DNA of 36,849 nt from Candidatus Pelagibacterales bacterium (lineage in GTDB: Bacteria > Pseudomonadota > Alphaproteobacteria > TMED109). Of this stretch, positions 19,302 through 26,422 are shown piece after piece. The notes below the pieces were generated by a model, which worked only from the letters and a program-made list of their open reading frames with translations, had not been told where the DNA came from and did no database searches. The DNA lies in contig PAYS01000018.1 in the NCBI GenBank assembly GCA_002715265.1, positions 1-36,849 on the forward strand, given 5' to 3'. The stretch's first letter is position 1. Each line of letters begins with the position of its first letter. The position numbers and the translations under genes were made by a program.

Positions 19302-19360
19302 AATATAAAATAAGAACAATTTATTTTTAAATTATAATTATTTAAAAATTTAAAATCTTA

Positions 19361-19588
19361 TTATTTTCTTCCGAAAAGCCATAGTATAATGCCGACCGCA
19401 ATTAAACCTGCTAATCCGCCATTACCTAATCCAGATACTAAGTTCTGAATATTGGAAACAACATTTCCGAAGAATGACATGTTGGTTGATCCAACTAATA
19501 GTTGAACAGCTATTGCTAATGCTAATAGCGCCAGAGCTAGATCAGTTAAGCCACCAACCGCTCCCTTTATTGTATTAATTAATGACAT
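19361..19588 (-). CDS. Small two-TM membrane protein with strong ribosome binding site
   Basis: A 75-residue, Ala/Leu/Gly-rich protein with two helices (about 15-33 and 56-72), a Gly/Asn-rich hinge NLVSGLGNGGLAG and a basic C-end, WLFGRK. It is not recognised. AAGGGGAG lies 6 nt before its ATG, one of the strongest ribosome binding sites in the window, and codons such as GCT/GGT/ATT are favoured, so it is probably abundant. A perfect TTGACA lies 59 nt upstream. It is followed on the same strand by a similar 87-residue protein and rpmJ. Alternatives include a holin-like or small-pore peptide, but nothing proves that. Confidence 0.78.
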   Translation of the reverse strand: MSLINTIKGAVGGLTDLALALLALAIAVQLLVGSTNMSFFGNVVSNIQNLVSGLGNGGLAGLIAVGIILWLFGRK

Positions 19589-19646
19589 TTAAAACTCCCC
19601 TTGTTTATTAAGTCACTGGACACACTTTGAAATATTTTAATGCAAA

Positions 19647-19652
19647 TGTCAA
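19647..19652 (-). promoter_or_regulatory. Possible -35 box (TTGACA) for the small membrane protein operon
   Basis: A perfect TTGACA on the minus strand, about 59 nt before the ATG at 19588. The hexamer 17 nt later (CAAAGT) is a weak -10. The surrounding 230-nt gap up to the VOC gene is otherwise AT-rich and featureless to my eye. Confidence 0.35.
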
Positions 19653-19848
19653 TATATAGTATATATTTATAATTTATATACATTACTTAGTGTAATTATT
19701 TTTTTAAATATACGATAACTTTAGAATTTTTTATAATGAAGTTATTTGTTATATGGCAATAATTATATCAAATTAGAAACATTAAATTTTATTAAAATAA
19801 TAATCTAAATTGATTTAAGTGATGTATAAAAAAGTAAGGAATGAAATA

Positions 19849-20325
19849 ATGAGTGTAATAAAAAAGCTACATCATAATGCCTACAGATGTATAGATTCTG
19901 AAGAGACTAGAAAATTTTATGAAGATTTTCTTAATCTTAAATTAGTTAAGGCTTTTAATATCAGTAATACTTTTACAGGTAGAAATATAAATGCACTCCA
20001 CACTTTTTACTCTATGAATGATAATTCGTATTTAGCATTTTTTGAGATTCTGGGAGATTCTTTTAAATATAAAAAGTGGCATGACTTTGATTTACATATT
20101 GCTTTGGAAGTTGATAAAACTAGTTTACAAAAATATTTTCATAAGGGAAAAAGCTTGGGTATAGAAACTAGAGGAATTTCAGATCATGGTTTTATTGAGT
20201 CTATATATTTTAGAGATCCTAATGGTTATGTAATTGAATTAACTTCTCCTAAAAATATTTCTAACCTGACTGATGAAGATCCTCATGAAGTATTAGACAC
20301 ATGGAATAGCCAAAAAAATGTTTAA
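19849..20325 (+). CDS. VOC-superfamily (glyoxalase/dioxygenase-fold) protein
   Basis: A 158-residue protein with the paired beta-alpha-beta-beta-beta VOC fold. It has LHHNAYRC with an early His and SEETRKFYEDFLNLKLV, then FFEILGD. The second half has HIALEVDK, then FRDPNGYVIELTSP ending with the typical metal Glu. The pattern of two His and two Glu suggests a metal enzyme such as a glyoxalase or ring-cleaving dioxygenase relative; the substrate is unknown. An in-frame ATG at 19819 exists, but AAGGA at 19836-19840, eight nt before ATG 19849, supports the shorter form. It overlaps the following TPR gene by 8 nt. Confidence 0.85.
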   Translation: MSVIKKLHHNAYRCIDSEETRKFYEDFLNLKLVKAFNISNTFTGRNINALHTFYSMNDNSYLAFFEILGDSFKYKKWHDFDLHIALEVDKTSLQKYFHKGKSLGIETRGISDHGFIESIYFRDPNGYVIELTSPKNISNLTDEDPHEVLDTWNSQKNV

Positions 20326-21439
20326 AGAAATAATATTAATTTTATTTATTATATTTTTTTCATCTAGTTCTTTTGCGAATAATAATTCTGTTTGGTTAGA
20401 TAAAAACAAAAAAGGTATGGAATATTATAAATTAGGAGATTACGTTTCTTCTGAGAAATATTATTTAGAAGCTATTAAAGAAGCTGAAAGCCAAGATTTA
20501 AAGGCAGAATTATCAGCAACTTTAAATAATTTAGGTTTATTGCATTCAGAAACTTTAAGAATAGAAAGTTCGAAAAATTTATTAGAAAAATCACTAAGAA
20601 TTAGATTGGAAATTTATGGAGGAAATCATCGTTATGTAGCTCAATCATATAATAATTTGGCTAGAGCCTATGAGACTAATGATGAATATGAGAAATCTAT
20701 AGATTTGTATGTAAAGTCTTTAAAAGTTTATGAAAGTTTAGGCGAACGTTATAAAATGTTATTAGCAAGAACTTTAAACAATTTATCTACAGTTCAAATA
20801 AAAATAGGTTTATTAGATGTGGCAGAAAAAAATTTAGTTAGATCTATGGCTATATCAAAAGAATATAGCAATGATAACTCAATATTTTTAACGGCAATGT
20901 CTAATCTGGCTTCAATTTTTTCTAATACAGGAAAATATATTGAAGCTGAAAAACTTTATATGAATTTGTTAAATATTAGTTTGGAGATTGAAAATAGTGA
21001 TTCTATTAAATTGGCTAGGTTATACAACAATTTGGCTGTAGTAATGAAAAAACAATGTAATTATAATAATGCACTAAATTATATAGAAAAATCTTTAAAT
21101 ATTTGGAATAAAAATAAAGGTATTTTTATTTTAGATTATTCTTCAGCTTTACATAATTATGGAGAACTTTATAAGGCATTAGGAAAATTTGATTTAGCTG
21201 AAAAAAATATTTTAAATTCTTTAAAGGTACTTGAAGATAATGATATTAAATACAATGATCAATACTTATTACAATCATTTTCTCTTATTAATTTATACAA
21301 GCAATTAGATCAATATAATAGAATCTCTGAAATTTTAAATAAAATAAATTCCTACAGAATAAGTCAGCAGCTAACCACTATAGATATTAATGAAGTCCCA
21401 GAAGGTGTTTATGAACATTGTTCAAGTAGTAATATTTAG
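20318..21439 (+). CDS. Exported TPR-repeat protein (kinesin-light-chain type repeats)
   Basis: A 373-residue protein with a signal peptide (about 1-20, IILILFIIFFSSSSFA then NNN) and six to seven 42-residue TPRs of the TPR_12 type: Asn-Asn-Leu-Ala/Gly repeats occur at TLNNLGLLHSE, SYNNLARAYE, TLNNLSTVQIK, AMSNLASIFS, LYNNLAVVMK and ALHNYGELYK. It is a periplasmic scaffold with an unknown partner. It overlaps the VOC gene by 8 nt, implying coupling, and its 3' end lies 4 nt from the convergent Sel1 gene. It shares repeat type and export signal with the TPR protein at 29412-30140. Confidence 0.85.
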   Translation: MFKEIILILFIIFFSSSSFANNNSVWLDKNKKGMEYYKLGDYVSSEKYYLEAIKEAESQDLKAELSATLNNLGLLHSETLRIESSKNLLEKSLRIRLEIYGGNHRYVAQSYNNLARAYETNDEYEKSIDLYVKSLKVYESLGERYKMLLARTLNNLSTVQIKIGLLDVAEKNLVRSMAISKEYSNDNSIFLTAMSNLASIFSNTGKYIEAEKLYMNLLNISLEIENSDSIKLARLYNNLAVVMKKQCNYNNALNYIEKSLNIWNKNKGIFILDYSSALHNYGELYKALGKFDLAEKNILNSLKVLEDNDIKYNDQYLLQSFSLINLYKQLDQYNRISEILNKINSYRISQQLTTIDINEVPEGVYEHCSSSNI

Positions 21440-21443
21440 ATAA

Positions 21444-22019
21444 TTATTTTTTTATGTTCTTAATAGTTTCTTCTACTAGTTGTTGAGCTGTTCTTATTTC
21501 ATCAGCTGTCATCTGCAAAGCTACTGATTCGTCTCTTTGAACTTGTGCATTTTTGTTTCCAAAAAAAGCTGCTATAGTTAGCCATTTATATGCATGTATA
21601 GAGCTCTTCTCTACGCCTGAACCTAATGCATAAAGTACTCCTAGACTTGCTTGCGCCTTGACACTTCCAGATAATGCTGCCTTCTTCCACCAAATGTATG
21701 CTTCTTTTGGATTTGGAGGAACTCCAAGTCCAGAAAATAATAGAGCACCAAGTATTTCTTGCGATTCTATGTGATTCGATTCTGCTGCGATCCTAAACCA
21801 ATATGCTGCTCCAGAATGATCAGGAGGATTTTTGTTTTCTAATGCTATTCGGCCAAGAGAATATTGAGCGTCTACATTGCCTTGATTAGCCTCAGCAGTT
21901 AATTCATTTATACTTTTTTCTAAATCCCTTATTTCTTGGCTATTTGAAGCGTTATTTATAATAACAAATATAAAAAATATTTTACAAAATATAAATTTTT
22001 TAAATATTTTATTTAACAA
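21444..22019 (-). CDS. Exported Sel1-repeat protein
   Basis: A protein of about 191 residues with an N-terminal hydrophobic signal (FIFCKIFFIFVIINNASNS) and about three Sel1-like repeats: NVDAQYSLGRIALENKNPPD, SNHIESQEILGALLFSGLGV, SVKAQASLGVLYALGSGVEK, with the typical AA.WF/W-KKAA spacing. Sel1 proteins act as scaffolds in envelope or secretion processes. The frame stays open to a TTG at 22043, but AAGGA just inside it, seven nt before TTG 22019, argues for the internal start. It is divergent from the PQQ dehydrogenase gene across about 190 nt and might share that regulatory region. Confidence 0.8.
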   Translation of the reverse strand: MLNKIFKKFIFCKIFFIFVIINNASNSQEIRDLEKSINELTAEANQGNVDAQYSLGRIALENKNPPDHSGAAYWFRIAAESNHIESQEILGALLFSGLGVPPNPKEAYIWWKKAALSGSVKAQASLGVLYALGSGVEKSSIHAYKWLTIAAFFGNKNAQVQRDESVALQMTADEIRTAQQLVEETIKNIKK

Positions 22020-22196
22020 ATTGGCTTCCTTTTTTGTATTCAAAATTTATTATATTAAAAATATATTAAAAATAAAAAATTTTACTATGGATATTTATAA
22101 AAATATAGTTAAATTAAATAATGGGAATAGTTTTTACTTATAATATCATATTTGAATTGTAATTTAAGACGTTTCCTAAATGATTATTAACAATAT

Positions 22197-22207
22197 AGGG
22201 AGGAGAG
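22197..22207 (+). promoter_or_regulatory. Very strong ribosome binding site of the PQQ dehydrogenase gene
   Basis: AGGGAGGAGAG lies immediately before the ATG at 22211 (gap of 3 nt from its last base, about 7 from the core GGAG). It is by far the most purine-rich Shine-Dalgarno in the plus-strand genes of this window, where most starts have weak or no such site. It fixes the start codon and points to high translation. Confidence 0.8.
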
Positions 22208-22210
22208 TTT

Positions 22211-23878
22211 ATGACTCTTTTTATTAAAACGATTTTGGGATTTGTAGTGCTTGCATTCTCATTCCAAAGTATGGCAAATGATTGGGATTGGTATCACGGA
22301 AATGCTGATGCGACACGTTATGCTAATTTAGATCAAATTAACAAAGGTAACATTGGAGATTTAAATGTTGCATGGATTCACCAACCTGGTGCAATTGAGC
22401 AAGGTTTAGAAGCTACTCCTTTAGTTATAGATGGAGTAATGTACTATTCAGGTTCATATAATCGTACTTTTGCTCTAGATGCAGCAACAGGAAGAGAAAT
22501 TTGGCACTACTATCCAGATTTAGATCCTATTGTGGATGAATTGTTCTTTACTCCATATTCACGTGGTGTAAATGTATCTAATGGTAATGTAAATATAGGT
22601 ACACTTGATGGTCGTGCAATTGCTTTAGATCAAAAAACAGGTAAAGAAGTTTGGTCAGTTCAATTAGTTGATACTACTACTTGTGCTTGTAACTTTACAT
22701 CACCTCCAGTAATGGCTGGTAACACACTTGTTATGGGGCAAACTGCAGGTGAATATCCTATCCAAGGAAAAGTATTTGGAATGGACCCTAAAACTGGTGA
22801 AGTTCAATGGACATTTAATACAATTAAAGATGATCCAGCTTCATGGGGTGGAGATTCTGGAAAATATGGTGGAGGTGGTAGCTGGATGCCAGGTACTTAT
22901 GATGCTTCTACTAATACATATTTCATAGGAACTTCCAATCCTGCACCAGACTATGACTGGGGTGCAGATCCATCAACTGGTAGTCCTACAGGTGGAGCTC
23001 GTCCAGGTGATAATTTATATACATCATCTGTGATAGCTATGGATCCTGACACAGGTAAAATCAAATGGTATCACCAAGAAATTCCTCATGATGACTGGGA
23101 TTTTGATAGTACAATGGGTGAGTTTTGGTTACTTGATAGAGATAATAAACAGTTAGTTGTTCACCAAAATAAATCAGGTTTTGTATTCGTTTATAATCGT
23201 GGTGATGGACAAATAGAAAATGTTTGGCCAATGAATGAAAATTATAACTGGGTTGAAGGTATTAATCCTAAAACGGGTGAGCTAATTGGTCGTAATCCAC
23301 CAAATATGGCTGAAAACCAAGATATGCTATCATGTCCATGGATTGCTGGCGGAAGAAGCTGGAATTCAGGTGCATATAGTCCTAGAACAGGCCTATGGTA
23401 CAATTCTGCAAATGAGGCTTGTCAGATTACTACAGTTAGAAAAGAAGATCCTGTAACTGAGCCAATAGCTCAATTATTCTTCGGTGCTGACTTAGTAGCA
23501 GCTCATTTACCAAATGGTAAAAAGGCTCATGGTAGATTAGATGCTAGAGATCCTGTTTCAGGTGATAGAACTTGGGCATATACATATAAATATCCTCCAA
23601 TGGGTAGTGTTTTAGCTACTGCAGGAGATTTAGTATTCCAAGGTGGTATCGACGGTACTTTCCGAGCATTTGATGCAAATAACGGTGACGTTCTTTGGTC
23701 ATTTAATGCTGGATCAGGTTTCCGTGGCGGACCAATTTCATATAGTGCTAATGGTACTCAGTATGTAGCTGTTCCATCAGGTTTAGGTTCATTAGTTATG
23801 GGTCTATATCCTGCATTATGGCCAGAAGTTGCTGATTTCCCAGCAGGTGCTGCTATGATTGCGTTTACTGCGAAGTAA
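22211..23878 (+). CDS. xoxF: PQQ-dependent alcohol dehydrogenase, XoxF-like, lanthanide-type signature
   Basis: A 555-residue periplasmic quinoprotein with a signal peptide (about 1-22, ending QSMA) and a beta-propeller with DxxTGxxxW repeats (LDAATGREIW, LDQKTGKEVW, MDPKTGEVQW, MDPDTGKIKW). It should oxidise methanol or another primary alcohol. The metal/catalytic set can be placed: Glu181 (GEYPIQG), Asn243 (SNPAP), catalytic Asp297 and the extra Asp299 in DDWDFDS. Asp299 is the residue that marks lanthanide-dependent XoxF/ExaF-type enzymes, where calcium MxaF has Ala. The vicinal Cys-Cys pair of methanol dehydrogenases is missing (FFTPYSRGVN at that place); instead there is Cys158-Ala-Cys160. 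No haem motif is fused. A terminator follows, then cupredoxin and XoxJ-like genes. The symbol is by similarity; the enzyme may be a divergent sister group. Confidence 0.88.
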   Translation: MTLFIKTILGFVVLAFSFQSMANDWDWYHGNADATRYANLDQINKGNIGDLNVAWIHQPGAIEQGLEATPLVIDGVMYYSGSYNRTFALDAATGREIWHYYPDLDPIVDELFFTPYSRGVNVSNGNVNIGTLDGRAIALDQKTGKEVWSVQLVDTTTCACNFTSPPVMAGNTLVMGQTAGEYPIQGKVFGMDPKTGEVQWTFNTIKDDPASWGGDSGKYGGGGSWMPGTYDASTNTYFIGTSNPAPDYDWGADPSTGSPTGGARPGDNLYTSSVIAMDPDTGKIKWYHQEIPHDDWDFDSTMGEFWLLDRDNKQLVVHQNKSGFVFVYNRGDGQIENVWPMNENYNWVEGINPKTGELIGRNPPNMAENQDMLSCPWIAGGRSWNSGAYSPRTGLWYNSANEACQITTVRKEDPVTEPIAQLFFGADLVAAHLPNGKKAHGRLDARDPVSGDRTWAYTYKYPPMGSVLATAGDLVFQGGIDGTFRAFDANNGDVLWSFNAGSGFRGGPISYSANGTQYVAVPSGLGSLVMGLYPALWPEVADFPAGAAMIAFTAK

Positions 23879-23902
23879 ATCTGTTAAGTTAAGTAAAAAA
23901 TT

Positions 23903-23934
23903 AAGGCGGAAGGAATTTCTTCCGCCTTTTTTTT
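23903..23934 (+). terminator. Strong Rho-independent terminator after the PQQ dehydrogenase gene
   Basis: AAGGCGGAAG (23903-23912) pairs perfectly with CTTCCGCCTT (23919-23928) around a 6-nt loop, and eight T residues end at 23934. It is the most GC-rich hairpin in the window. It sits between the dehydrogenase and its presumed electron acceptor, so the following three genes must use partial readthrough or a promoter in the 60-nt gap. Confidence 0.93.
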
Positions 23935-23993
23935 GTTTAATTGAAATGTAATTTAAATTAATATATAAAATTTCAGATACGTTGGAGTTTAGA

Positions 23994-24548
23994 ATGATTA
24001 AAAGAAGAAATATAGTTAAGGCTTTAACCACTTCAGTAATTAGTTTAGGTGCTTTAGCTGTTTTAAATAAAAGTTTTGCTGCTAGAGGTTTTATAATAAA
24101 ACAAGAAGATATATGTGATTCAAATATGTTGTCTGTTCATCATGAGATAGTGAATGATTTAACAGAGTATCAAATTGCTGCTGCAGATGATGTGGTTCAG
24201 ATGTTAAATGTTGGTCCAGATGGATCTCGTTACAGGTATGATCCGATGTTATCAAAAGTAGATGTGGGTGGGAGAGTTTTATGGAAAGCAACAACAAAAG
24301 GACATAATGTCGAATTTATGGAAGCTCCAAACAATTTAAAGTTTAAATCAAAAATGCATAAAAGTGCAGGATATAATTTTTCAGTTCCTGGAATATATAC
24401 TTATAAATGTACTCCGCATTTATCTACTGGAATGGTAGGGGTTGTAGTAGTGGGTAATGATTTATCTAATATGGATCAAGTTATGAATAGTAAAAAATAT
24501 CATGGACAAGCTAAAGATTTAATTCAAAATATATTAAAGGAACTCTAA
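23994..24548 (+). CDS. Exported pseudoazurin-like cupredoxin
   Basis: A 184-residue blue-copper protein. The type 1 copper ligands are visible: His104 (TKGHNVEF), then Cys139-x2-His142-x4-Met147 (CTPHLSTGM), the spacing of pseudoazurin. The N-terminus, MIKRRNIVKALTTSVISLGA, has a twin-arginine-like RRNIVK motif before a hydrophobic segment ending KSFAA, so Tat export is likely. Between residues 31 and 65 there is an extra segment with a Cys and two adjacent His residues that typical pseudoazurins (about 125 residues mature) lack. ATG 23994 is preceded by TTGGAG with a 6-nt gap. It overlaps the XoxJ-like gene by one base (TAATG). Position and fold make it the probable electron acceptor of the dehydrogenase (inference). 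Confidence 0.88.
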   Translation: MIKRRNIVKALTTSVISLGALAVLNKSFAARGFIIKQEDICDSNMLSVHHEIVNDLTEYQIAAADDVVQMLNVGPDGSRYRYDPMLSKVDVGGRVLWKATTKGHNVEFMEAPNNLKFKSKMHKSAGYNFSVPGIYTYKCTPHLSTGMVGVVVVGNDLSNMDQVMNSKKYHGQAKDLIQNILKEL

Positions 24549-25381
24549 TGAAATTATTAGTTACATTTATATTTTTATCTGTAATTATAAGTGTAAGTAC
24601 AGTAAATGCTAGAACAATTGATACTATAAATAGTACCGGTACTCTTAAAGTCTGTGCTTTATCTGAAAGGATGCCATTTTCTTCTAAGAGTGGTGAAAGA
24701 AGTGGTATTCAAATTGAACTTGCGACTGAACTTGCTAAAGAATTAAATGTTGAGTTAGAAGTTATATGGTTGAGGTATCGCTTTCATGCGAGAAAAGCAG
24801 GCTGTGATTTAATGATGGAAGCTGTAGCAAGAAAAGATGACGATGAAAATAAGCGTGATATAGAAGGTGCAAGACCGCTTACACGAGCTAGTGATAGTAA
24901 AAAGAGTAAGTTACCACCTCAAGCATCTATTCCAATAATTAAGTACGAAACTTATTTAGTTGGAAGACAAGAAACAATAAATGGTAATAATACTTTATCT
25001 GCGATTAAAGAATTAAATATGGGAGTTATGCGTGGTACATGGTCTCATATGTTAATGCAGAAATATAAGATACGACATAGAACTAAATTTGAAACAGAAG
25101 AGACATTGATACAAGGAGTAGCTGATGGAGAAGTTGACGCAGGTTTTATCTCATCTCCTCAGTACTGGTGGTTTTTAAAGAATAACCCAGAAACTAAATT
25201 ATCATATTTAAATGATTTTGATTTTACAAGAGAAGTATCTCTAAATGTTGGAATATTAATGAGAGGTGCAGATGAAAATACAGTAAAAATATTTAATAAT
25301 TTGTTACAAAAAATGCTTGATAATAAAAAAATTCAAGATATTTATGCTTCTTACGGTATCAATTATGTATCGCCTGATTAA
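24548..25381 (+). CDS. xoxJ: XoxJ/MxaJ-like periplasmic binding protein
   Basis: A 277-residue exported protein of the family 3 solute-binding fold (signal about 1-21, ending VNA). LKVCALSERMPFSSKSGERS followed by GIQIELATELAKELNVELEV, and a second cysteine in RKAGCDLMM, give Cys36 and Cys86. This Cys pair and the lack of a clear amino-acid site are typical of the MxaJ/XoxJ proteins encoded beside methanol dehydrogenases, thought to help maturation or activation of the enzyme. Later segments MGVMRGTWSHML and GEVDAGFISSPQYWW fit lobe 2. Its start is fused to the cupredoxin stop (TAATG) and its 3' end overlaps the next gene. An ordinary amino-acid-binding protein is the weaker alternative. Confidence 0.85.
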   Translation: MKLLVTFIFLSVIISVSTVNARTIDTINSTGTLKVCALSERMPFSSKSGERSGIQIELATELAKELNVELEVIWLRYRFHARKAGCDLMMEAVARKDDDENKRDIEGARPLTRASDSKKSKLPPQASIPIIKYETYLVGRQETINGNNTLSAIKELNMGVMRGTWSHMLMQKYKIRHRTKFETEETLIQGVADGEVDAGFISSPQYWWFLKNNPETKLSYLNDFDFTREVSLNVGILMRGADENTVKIFNNLLQKMLDNKKIQDIYASYGINYVSPD

Positions 25382-25868
25382 TATTACATTCATTGTAATA
25401 TCTATAAATTTCTTAAACGCTTATAACAGTATATCTAAAGACCTTATATCTAATTTACATGGCGGAAAAGTAGTGCATTGGACTAGTGAAGATAGCATTA
25501 ATAAAGCTGAAAATTTAATTGATGATGATGAAAGTTCCTATTGGTCAACTTCTGACATCTCTTTTCCACAAGTTTTGACTTATGCATTTCCCGAAAATAA
25601 AAGATTTGAAGCAATAATAATTAAAAGTGCAAATAATGATGAAAAATCTAGTTGGGCTCGTGAAGTTCGAATATCTACTGCAGATCCATTCCCTCATATG
25701 GGAGGTTGGGTGGAAATAGAAAGAGTTTTATTACCACAAAACGGACAAAATAAAATTATTTCTTTTGAGGGTATGCGGGGTAGATATTTTCGAATTGAAA
25801 TATTTTCAAATTATGGTTCTCAAAACAGTATTTCGATAGGTAATTTTAAAGTTTTGGACAAGTTTTAA
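25365..25868 (+). CDS. Exported discoidin (F5/8 type C)-like domain protein
   Basis: A 167-residue protein with a signal-like N-terminus (INITFIVISINFLNA) and a single galactose-binding-like beta-sandwich: the NLIDDDESSYWST segment, the strand FEAIIIKSANNDEKSSWARE, VRISTADP and the end GRYFRIEIFSNYGS, IGNFKVLD. Such domains bind sugars, lipids or proteins; here a role at the dehydrogenase complex is only inferred from position. The start at ATG 25365 lies 17 nt inside xoxJ. The frame is also open to 25317, which gives a longer, less signal-like N-terminus. It ends 7 nt before the stop of the convergent acidic membrane protein gene. Confidence 0.75.
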   Translation: MYRLINITFIVISINFLNAYNSISKDLISNLHGGKVVHWTSEDSINKAENLIDDDESSYWSTSDISFPQVLTYAFPENKRFEAIIIKSANNDEKSSWAREVRISTADPFPHMGGWVEIERVLLPQNGQNKIISFEGMRGRYFRIEIFSNYGSQNSISIGNFKVLDKF

Positions 25869-25874
25869 AAATAC

Positions 25875-26417
25875 CTAATTATTTTCTTCTTCTCCATAAG
25901 CGGGTTGTTCTGCATCAGGATCAAAATTAGTTACCGGCAATTGTTCTCTTCCTTTTTGTGGCATTGGTTTAGCAGGACTTGTATAAACTAATCTTTCCCT
26001 ATCTTCTTCATCAGTATTAAAAAATGGATTGCCAATTCTCACTTCTTCATTATTATCTTCTCCTTCTTGCATAGCTTGTTCAAATTGCTCTGCATCTTCT
26101 CTACTCCAAGGAAGAATATAAAGCCTTGGTTCTTCTACTCCAGGAATCTCAACTAATATATATAATGCAACTTCTTCTTCCCAAGAAGCATGTAATAATA
26201 CAACTTCCGGAATATCTTTATAAAATAGTTCAAGGTGAGCAGGTTTAGGTCTACTCAACAACTCTAATATGGATATAAATAATAGAGATATTAAAGTTGC
26301 ACCGATAAAAAAACCACTTATTCTCCATCTAAATGGACGTCTTGACCATATTGTAATTGAGATAAGTAACACAGTTAATGCTAAAAGTACTATATAAAAT
26401 ATATTTAGTATATCCAT
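25875..26417 (-). CDS. Two-TM membrane protein with acidic C-terminal domain, unknown
   Basis: A 180-residue protein, not recognised. Two membrane helices (about 4-23 and 33-54) are linked by a very basic turn, SRRPFRWR, which by the positive-inside rule is cytoplasmic and puts the C-terminal domain in the periplasm. That domain has AHLELFYKDIPEVVLLHASW, then LYILVEIPGVEEPRLYILPW, and an acidic, low-complexity tail rich in Glu/Asp/Pro (106-180). It is the last gene of an operon after the ExbB-like and ExbD-like genes (gap of 5 nt), so it is probably a third component of that complex. The acidic tail could bind cations, but this is speculation. Confidence 0.75.
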   Translation of the reverse strand: MDILNIFYIVLLALTVLLISITIWSRRPFRWRISGFFIGATLISLLFISILELLSRPKPAHLELFYKDIPEVVLLHASWEEEVALYILVEIPGVEEPRLYILPWSREDAEQFEQAMQEGEDNNEEVRIGNPFFNTDEEDRERLVYTSPAKPMPQKGREQLPVTNFDPDAEQPAYGEEENN

Positions 26418-26422
26418 TATTT

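Noticed and set aside
22211-23878. Calcium-type methanol dehydrogenase (MxaF)
   Set aside because: Asp299 in the DFD motif is the lanthanide-type residue, no MxaI-like small subunit is encoded near, and the vicinal disulfide is missing.
23816-24031. Minus-strand frame of 71 codons across the xoxF end and terminator
   Set aside because: It overlaps xoxF, the terminator and the cupredoxin start, and has no family-like features.
25317-25868. Longer start of the discoidin-like protein at 25317
   Set aside because: It would overlap xoxJ by 65 nt and bury the signal-like segment; ATG 25365 gives a normal export signal, though neither start has a good ribosome binding site.
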